DNA of 41,668 nucleotides from Oscillospiraceae bacterium (GTDB lineage: Bacteria; Bacillota; Clostridia; Oscillospirales; Ruminococcaceae). Below, one piece after another: positions 37,311 to 41,668 of the stretch (position 1 is the stretch's first letter; each line of letters begins with the position of its first letter). Where the stretch lies: the NCBI GenBank assembly GCA_021769525.1, contig JAETSQ010000022.1:1-41668 (forward strand), read 5' to 3'. The translations under genes were made by a program, and so were the position numbers. The notes below the pieces were generated by a model. It was not told the origin of the DNA, did no database searches, and saw nothing but the letters and a program-made list of their open reading frames with translations.

Positions 37311-38633
37311 TTGGCTGCATTGGAAAAGACCACGCTTTACCAGGACATCGCAAAACGGACCGACGGGGATATTTACGTAGGGGTGGTGGGGCCGGTGCGC
37401 ACCGGCAAATCCACCTTCATCAAGCGGTTTATGGAGACCTTGGTGCTGCCCAATATCGAGAGCGAGGCCCGGCGGGAGCGGGCCACCGACGAGCTGCCCC
37501 AGTCTGCCGCCGGCAAGACCATCATGACCACCGAGCCGAAGTTCATCCCGGAGGAGGCGGTGAAGATCTCGGTGGATCAGACCGCTTCCTTCCAGGTGCG
37601 GCTCATCGACTGTGTGGGGTACATTGTTCCCAGCGCCCTGGGGTATATCGAAAACGAGCAGCCCAGGATGGTGATGACCCCCTGGTTCGACCGGGAGATC
37701 CCCTTCAACATGGCGGCGGAGATCGGCACCAAAAAGGTCATCACCGAGCACAGCACCATCGGGCTGGTGGTGACCACCGATGGCTCCATCAGCGATATTC
37801 CCCGCGCCGAGTACGAGGAGGCGGAGGGCCGGGTCATCGGGGAGCTCCAGGAGATCGGCAAGCCCTTTGTCATCCTCCTCAACTGCACCCAGCCCAAGGC
37901 CCCCCGCAGCCGGGAACTGCGCCAGGAGATGGAGGAAAAATATCAGGTGCCGGTGGTGGCGGTCAACTGCCTGGAGCTGGATGAGGACGACATCCGGGAG
38001 ATCCTCACCCGCATCCTCTACCAGTTCCCGGTGAAGGAGGTGGCCCTGGAGCTGCCCGGCTGGATCATGAACCTGCCAAGGGACCACTGGCTCCAGAAGT
38101 CCGTCTACCAGCAGGCCCGCCTCTGCGGGGAGGCCCTGGACCGCATCGCCGGGGCGAAGGAGGCCCTTGCCTCCCTGACGGAGTGCGAGAACATCGATGA
38201 CGCCCGCATCGCCTCCATCGACCTGGGCTCCGGCAGCCTGCGGTGCCGCCTGGAGATCCCCGGCGGGCTCTTCTACCGCATCCTGGGGGAGGCCACCGGC
38301 CTTGAGATCGACGGGGAGGAGGGGCTGCTGCCCTGCATGATCGAGCTGGCCGCCATCAAGAAAAAATACGACAAGATCAGCGGCGCCCTGGAAGAGGTGG
38401 CCGCCACCGGCTACGGCATCGTCATGCCCAGCCTGGAGGAGCTGACCCTGGAGGAGCCGGAGATCATGAAGCAGGGCGGCCGGTACGGGGTGCGCCTCAA
38501 GGCCAGCGCCCCCAGCATCCACATGATGCAAGCGAACATCACCACCGATATACTACAATACAAAATGAAGGTGAACTGCAAACACGAGAGAGGCGCAGCG
38601 GATTACGAAGTTGAGTGGCAGATATGTGCCTGA
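37311..38633 (+). CDS. spoIVA: SpoIVA spore-coat morphogenetic ATPase with replaced C-terminus
   Basis: The P-loop ATPase that polymerises on the forespore surface to form the coat basement layer. Walker A GPVRTGKST is at residues 27-35, and strong family text runs through VRLIDCVGYIVPSALGYIEN, PWFDREIPFNMAAEIGT, ITEHSTIGLVVTTDGS and KASAPSIHMMQANITTD. After that the usual 75 or so residues (the conserved end needed for membrane-cap/SpoVM recognition in Bacillus) are missing; instead a short unrelated tail of about 24 residues ends CKHERGAADYEVEWQICA. Total 440 residues against 492 in B. subtilis. GC drops at the same point. The start is TTG at 37311; TTG at 37320 (LEKTTLYQDIA) fits the family start at least as well. 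It is probably a truncated, rearranged allele. Confidence 0.88.
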   Translation: MAALEKTTLYQDIAKRTDGDIYVGVVGPVRTGKSTFIKRFMETLVLPNIESEARRERATDELPQSAAGKTIMTTEPKFIPEEAVKISVDQTASFQVRLIDCVGYIVPSALGYIENEQPRMVMTPWFDREIPFNMAAEIGTKKVITEHSTIGLVVTTDGSISDIPRAEYEEAEGRVIGELQEIGKPFVILLNCTQPKAPRSRELRQEMEEKYQVPVVAVNCLELDEDDIREILTRILYQFPVKEVALELPGWIMNLPRDHWLQKSVYQQARLCGEALDRIAGAKEALASLTECENIDDARIASIDLGSGSLRCRLEIPGGLFYRILGEATGLEIDGEEGLLPCMIELAAIKKKYDKISGALEEVAATGYGIVMPSLEELTLEEPEIMKQGGRYGVRLKASAPSIHMMQANITTDILQYKMKVNCKHERGAADYEVEWQICA

Positions 38634-38644
38634 CAAATGAAAGC

Positions 38645-38672
38645 CGTCATCCCTATTGGATGGCGGTTTTTG
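38645..38672 (+). terminator. Terminator after spoIVA
   Basis: CCGTCATCC (38645-38653) pairs with GGATGGCGG (38659-38667) around CTATT, followed by TTTTT. It lies 11 nt after the altered spoIVA stop, so the truncated gene is still bounded by a working terminator. Confidence 0.85.
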
Positions 38673-38675
38673 CAT

Positions 38676-38704
38676 TGATATTTTTTCCATGGGATGCTAT
38701 ACTA
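38676..38704 (+). promoter_or_regulatory. Sigma-A promoter for the Uma2 gene
   Basis: TTGATA (38676-38681), 17-bp spacer, TATACT (38699-38704), 42 nt before the ATG at 38747. Confidence 0.75.
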
Positions 38705-38746
38705 TAAAATGAAACAGAGAAGATCGAAGCTGAGGAGGGCTGATCT

Positions 38747-39322
38747 ATGGCGTCACCGGCAAAACAGGAGAGGTATACGTTTGCGGATGTCCTTACATGG
38801 GATGAAAGCGACCGTATTGAGATCATCAATGGTGAGGCGTTTATGATGGCCCCGCCGTCCAGCCGGCACCAGGAGATCAGCATGGAACTTACGCGCCAAC
38901 TGGCGAACTTTTTGGAGGGGAAGAAGTGTAAGGTCTACGCGGCCCCCTTTGGTGTTCGCCTGTTCGAGCAGGAGGGGGACCGGCCGGAAGATATAGATAC
39001 CATGGTAGAACCGGATATTACCGTGGTATGCGATATGGACAAAATTGATAAGCAGGGGTGTAAGGGCGCGCCGGATATGATCGTCGAGATCCTATCACCT
39101 TCTACACGGCGGCATGACCGGCTGGTGAAGCTGAACCTGTACCAAAAAGCCGGGGTCCGGGAATACTGGATCGTAGACCCGGATATGCGGTCTGTACAGG
39201 TGTTTTTGCTGGATAACAGCGGTTCTTTCCACATCCATGAAGATTACGGGCAGGAGGATATAGCAAAGGTCAATGTGCTGGAAGGGTGTTTCGTTGAATT
39301 GAGCAAAGTGTTTTCCAAATAG
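38747..39322 (+). CDS. Uma2-family (DUF820) PD-(D/E)XK nuclease-fold protein
   Basis: A 191-residue protein of the Uma2/DUF820 family, a nuclease-fold group common in cyanobacteria and Clostridia but of unproven role. Family blocks: TFADVLTWDESDRIEIINGEAF-type N-terminus ending YTFADVLTW/IEIINGEAFMM, SSRHQEISMEL helix, the active-site strands VEPDITVVCD and APDMIVEILSPSTRRHD (Asp, Glu and Lys-type positions), and NLYQKAGVREYWIVDPD. All expected catalytic positions seem present. GC is lower than that of the upstream genes, suggesting acquisition. AGGAGGG stands before the ATG. It has its own promoter and terminator, so it is a single-gene unit between spoIVA and the recombinases. Confidence 0.9.
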   Translation: MASPAKQERYTFADVLTWDESDRIEIINGEAFMMAPPSSRHQEISMELTRQLANFLEGKKCKVYAAPFGVRLFEQEGDRPEDIDTMVEPDITVVCDMDKIDKQGCKGAPDMIVEILSPSTRRHDRLVKLNLYQKAGVREYWIVDPDMRSVQVFLLDNSGSFHIHEDYGQEDIAKVNVLEGCFVELSKVFSK

Positions 39323-39395
39323 TACAGAAATTTTATAAAACCAAAGATCTTTACGTATTTACAACAAACTGCTGCTTGTATTTGCATCCTGGTCA

Positions 39396-39430
39396 ACACC
39401 GCAGATTTAAGGAAAGTCTGCGGTGTTTTT
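39396..39430 (+). terminator. Terminator after the Uma2 gene
   Basis: ACACCGCAGA (39396-39405) pairs with TCTGCGGTGT (39417-39426); the inner part TTT/AAA extends the stem, and TTTTT follows. Confidence 0.88.
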
Positions 39431-39558
39431 ATGTCTAAGCATCAGAAAAAGTGATAATCATGAGGATGTTTCGCATGAACAAGAGGAGTGTGGCCCTCGA
39501 CCTTGTGGAAAATGCTGCACGAAACAGCTGCCATTTTACACCCCCCGCCATCTTCGGT

Positions 39559-39577
39559 AAAATAAAAGCATTATTTT
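39559..39577. promoter_or_regulatory. AT-rich palindrome just upstream of the recombinase gene
   Basis: AAAATAA (39559-39565), AAGCA loop, TTATTTT (39571-39577), 22 nt before the ATG of the first recombinase. It may be a regulator or recombinase site, or a leader hairpin. The rest of 39431-39599 shows no gene. Confidence 0.4.
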
Positions 39578-39599
39578 TCCAACAGAGGGGGATTTGACC

Positions 39600-40442
39600 A
39601 TGGAGAGAAGAATCGAAGCCGAGCATTTCCCGGCTTTCCGGCAATGGCTCATGGAGGACGAGAGGGAGCCCTCCACCATCCGGAAATACCTACGGGAGGT
39701 GGAGGCCTTCGCGAAGTGGGCGGAGGATCAGCCTGTGACCAAGGAGCTGGTTTCCCGCTGGAAGGAGTACCTGCAAAAAAGCGGTCATCAGCCGGTGACG
39801 GTGAACGGGAAGCTCTCCGCGTTGAATAAGCTCTTCGTCTTCCTGGGCTGGAGCGACTGCCGGGTGAAGTACCTGAAGATACAGCGGCGGATGTTCCGCA
39901 GCGCCGAAAAGGAGCTGACACGGGACGATTACACAAGGCTGGTGGAGACCGCCCAAAATATAGGCCGGGAACGGCTGGCGCTGCTCATCGAAACCATCTG
40001 CGCCACGGGCATCCGAGTCTCGGAGGTGAAGTACATAACCCTGGAGGCGGTCCAGGCGGGACGGGCGGAGATCGCCCTCAAGGGGAAGATACGGACCATC
40101 CTGCTGCCGGGGAAGCTGTGCCGGAAGCTCTTAAAATACGCCCGGAAAAAGAAGATCACCTCCGGGGAGATCTTTCTCACCAGAGGCGGTAAGGGACTAA
40201 GTCGCCGGCAGATTTGGGCGGAAATGAAGGCCCTCTGCCTTCGGGCCGGGGTGGAGCGAAGCAAGGTATTTCCCCACAATCTACGGCACCTCTTTGCCCG
40301 GACCTTTTACCGGGCCTGCCAGGATGTGGTGAAGCTGGCGGATGTCCTGGGGCATTCCAGCATCGAGACCACCCGCATCTACCTGGTTTCCACCGGGGCG
40401 GAGCACGCCCGACAGCTGGAGCGGCTCCGGCTCATATCCTGA
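39600..40442 (+). CDS. Tyrosine-type site-specific recombinase (intact)
   Basis: A 280-residue phage-integrase/Xer-type recombinase. The N-terminal SAM-like core-binding domain (residues about 5-85) contains SGHQPVTVNGKLSALNKLFVFLG. The catalytic domain carries all key residues: first Arg in CATGIRVSEVKYI, Lys in GKIRTILLPG, HNLRHLFAR (His-x-x-Arg), and LGHSSIETTRIY with the final His and the nucleophilic Tyr. The open frame begins at TTG 39594, but ATG 39600 has GAGGGGG upstream. It lies at the head of a second, degenerate recombinase and an exopolysaccharide gene, a place where recombinases often invert promoters or switch loci. No DNA target is seen in the window. Confidence 0.92.
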   Translation: MERRIEAEHFPAFRQWLMEDEREPSTIRKYLREVEAFAKWAEDQPVTKELVSRWKEYLQKSGHQPVTVNGKLSALNKLFVFLGWSDCRVKYLKIQRRMFRSAEKELTRDDYTRLVETAQNIGRERLALLIETICATGIRVSEVKYITLEAVQAGRAEIALKGKIRTILLPGKLCRKLLKYARKKKITSGEIFLTRGGKGLSRRQIWAEMKALCLRAGVERSKVFPHNLRHLFARTFYRACQDVVKLADVLGHSSIETTRIYLVSTGAEHARQLERLRLIS

Positions 40443-40581
40443 TTTAAGACAAATTGGATAATCAATACCCATACAGGGGCAAAAAGAACAGCCTCCCGGC
40501 AAAATCTCGCATAAACTGCACCTAGTTTACCACACAAAGGGCGGATTTGCAAGGGCCAGGCTTGTTTTTTGCGCGTGAAAT

Positions 40582-40613
40582 AAAGCCAGAGGAGATTTTT
40601 TCCTTCTGGCTTT
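40582..40613 (+). terminator. Terminator between the two recombinase genes
   Basis: AAAGCCAGA (40582-40590) pairs with TCTGGCTTT (40605-40613) with a T-rich loop and TCTCTTTT downstream. The gap 40443-40721 holds no gene; the 10-mer GGCCAGGCTT occurs twice in it (40555-40564 and 40664-40673). Confidence 0.7.
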
Positions 40614-40721
40614 CTCTTTTCCCCGCAAAAATCCTATGGTTTTGTCCGATTTTTCCCTGTCGTGGCCAGGCTTCGGGGCTCCCTATCCATTTTGACTATG
40701 GATTTTGAAAGGGGGGGTATC

Positions 40722-41579
40722 GTGCCAAGGGTGAAGCAGCACATCATGAGCGAACGGCCTGCGCGGCAGCATCGGGCGGCGGAGGGACGGCAGATTTCCC
40801 AAAATGAGATCGAGCGGTTCCTCACCGACTACGGAAGGCTGGACCGGGTAGAAGGGACCTTTTACTTCTACCGGCGGAAGCTGCGGAAGTTCTACGAAGA
40901 CCTGCCGGAGGATAAGACCATCCGCCACGGGACGCTGGAAAACTGGCAGAAGAAACTCCTGGAGGAGGGCTACGCCCCCAACACGGTGAACTCCTTTCTC
41001 TCGGCAGCCAACGCCTTTCTGGATTACATTGGGCATCGGGAATATCAGCTGGCGGGGCAACTCAAAGAGGAGAGCAAACCGCCGACGCCGGAGCTTTCCA
41101 GAGCGGAATATTTCCACCTTCTCCGGACGGCGAAGGCCATGGGGAAAGAGCGGGTCTACCTCTTAATGAAGGTGTTCGCCACGATGGGGATCCTGGTACA
41201 GGACCTTCAGGAATTGACCGTGGAGGCCGTTCAGGCGGGCCGGGTGGTCTGCGGAAAGAATCGGAAGCAGCAGATTTTAACGGTCCCAAAATGCCTACAG
41301 ATCGAGCTTTTATCCTTTGCCCAGCGGAATGACATCCGTTCCGGGCCGATTTTCCTCACCAGAGACGGGCGCCCCATGCACCGCACCTACATCTCCGGGG
41401 TGATGAAGCCTGTTTGCGAAGCGGCGCAGCTCACGGATGGCCGGGCGAACCCCAAGGGCCTGCGGAAGCTGTACCTGTCCAACCGGGCGGTGATCGAGAA
41501 CAATGTCGCCCTGCTGGTGGAGCAGGCCATGGAGCGGCAGCTGGAGCAGGAACAGCTCTCCATCGGGTGGGAAGTTTAG
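40722..41579 (+). CDS. Tyrosine-recombinase paralogue lacking catalytic residues
   Basis: A protein of about 285 residues, clearly a paralogue of the preceding recombinase: LTVEAVQAGR aligns with ITLEAVQAGR, and SGPIFLTRDGRPMHRTYISGVM with SGEIFLTRGGKGLSRRQIWAEM. The catalytic positions are lost: GIRVSE has become GILVQD (Arg to Leu), HNLRH has become KGLRK, and the final LGHSSIETTRIY region is replaced by a Gln/Glu-rich helix (EQAMERQLEQEQL) without the His or nucleophilic Tyr. It should not cut DNA but may bind DNA or pair with the active copy. I chose GTG at 40722 because GGGGGGG lies upstream; an earlier GTG (40662) and ATG (40698) are in frame. Confidence 0.78.
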   Translation: MPRVKQHIMSERPARQHRAAEGRQISQNEIERFLTDYGRLDRVEGTFYFYRRKLRKFYEDLPEDKTIRHGTLENWQKKLLEEGYAPNTVNSFLSAANAFLDYIGHREYQLAGQLKEESKPPTPELSRAEYFHLLRTAKAMGKERVYLLMKVFATMGILVQDLQELTVEAVQAGRVVCGKNRKQQILTVPKCLQIELLSFAQRNDIRSGPIFLTRDGRPMHRTYISGVMKPVCEAAQLTDGRANPKGLRKLYLSNRAVIENNVALLVEQAMERQLEQEQLSIGWEV

Positions 41580-41599
41580 TGAAGAGGGAGTGAGAAAGG

Positions 41600-41668
41600 A
41601 TGATCCGGAAAAACCAGGCCTTTCTCAACCTTTTGAATATGGCGTCGGACGCCTTCCTTATCTTTATC
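41600..41668 (+). CDS. Start of a probable polyprenyl glycosylphosphotransferase (exopolysaccharide), truncated by the window
   Basis: Only 23 codons are visible. MIRKNQAFLNLLNMASD, followed by a hydrophobic stretch, resembles the N-terminus of undecaprenyl-phosphate sugar phosphotransferases (WcaJ/CpsE type), which commonly start with a short basic Asn/Gln-Leu segment before the first transmembrane helix and initiate exopolysaccharide or capsule synthesis. GAAAGG lies before the ATG, 20 nt after the recombinase paralogue. The call rests on a short N-terminus and neighbour context, so it is tentative. Confidence 0.45.
   Translation, partial: MIRKNQAFLNLLNMASDAFLIFI

Noticed and set aside
37311-38633. 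SpoIVA shortened by a simple frameshift
   Set aside because: None of the three frames after 38550 continues with SpoIVA-like sequence, so a single base change cannot restore the end; replacement of DNA fits better.
39323-40721. Invertible promoter segment flanked by inverted repeats near the recombinases
   Set aside because: I looked for matching inverted repeats in the two gaps and found only local hairpins (39396-39426, 39559-39577, 40582-40613); any invertible segment must lie outside the window.

Overview
The window looks like a chromosome segment from a high-GC, endospore-forming Clostridia bacterium, most likely an Oscillospiraceae/Ruminococcaceae-type gut anaerobe. The reasons are dense GC-rich Firmicutes housekeeping genes (whiA, hprK, walJ-rlmH, dnaE-pfkA order), sporulation genes (a SipL-like LysM protein, spoIVA, a CwlJ/GerQ-like pair), a HrcA-type CIRCE box before groESL, rubrerythrin, and sigma-A and sigma-E type promoters. 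This assignment is inference from gene content; no 16S gene is present.

Layout. 1-442: no gene; a dense cluster of short perfect hairpins, partly enclosed by an imperfect inverted repeat. 443-2365 (minus): RluA-type pseudouridine synthase and ROK glucokinase, divergent from a small PRD-domain protein. 3099-6239 (plus): membrane-anchored unknown, nicotinate phosphoribosyltransferase, small unknown, uridine phosphorylase (nucleotide/NAD salvage). 6302-8196: decayed RHS/YD-repeat island broken by a stop, a frameshift and an AT-rich orphan membrane-protein gene. 8408-8489 (minus): tRNA-Leu(UAG). 8538-17148 (minus): murA, a 555-residue unknown with an L7/L12-like tail, walJ, rlmH, two tandem M42 aminopeptidases, a GNAT protein and a YnbB-type PLP lyase.

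17521-27647 (plus): an S41/PDZ protein that seems to lack its catalytic serine, a 59-residue membrane protein, hprK, a PHP hydrolase, murB, whiA, a tiny lipoprotein, dnaE and pfkA. 27732-31758 (minus): a MarR regulator with palindromic operators and a heterodimeric ABC exporter whose second subunit has a degenerate ATP site. 31930-32772 (plus): CwlJ-like hydrolase plus GerQ-like protein behind a possible sigma-E promoter. 32892-35630: CIRCE-groES-groEL, then rubrerythrin. 35713-38633: a near-consensus sigma-E promoter driving sipL-like and spoIVA genes; SpoIVA loses its expected C-terminal domain where lower-GC DNA begins.

38676-41668: Uma2 nuclease, an intact tyrosine recombinase, a paralogous recombinase lacking most catalytic residues, and the first codons of what looks like a polyprenyl glycosylphosphotransferase that would start an exopolysaccharide locus. 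The most interesting parts are the SipL/truncated SpoIVA junction, the intact/dead recombinase pair in front of a surface-polysaccharide locus, the S41 pseudoprotease, and the RHS remnant with its foreign AT-rich cargo.
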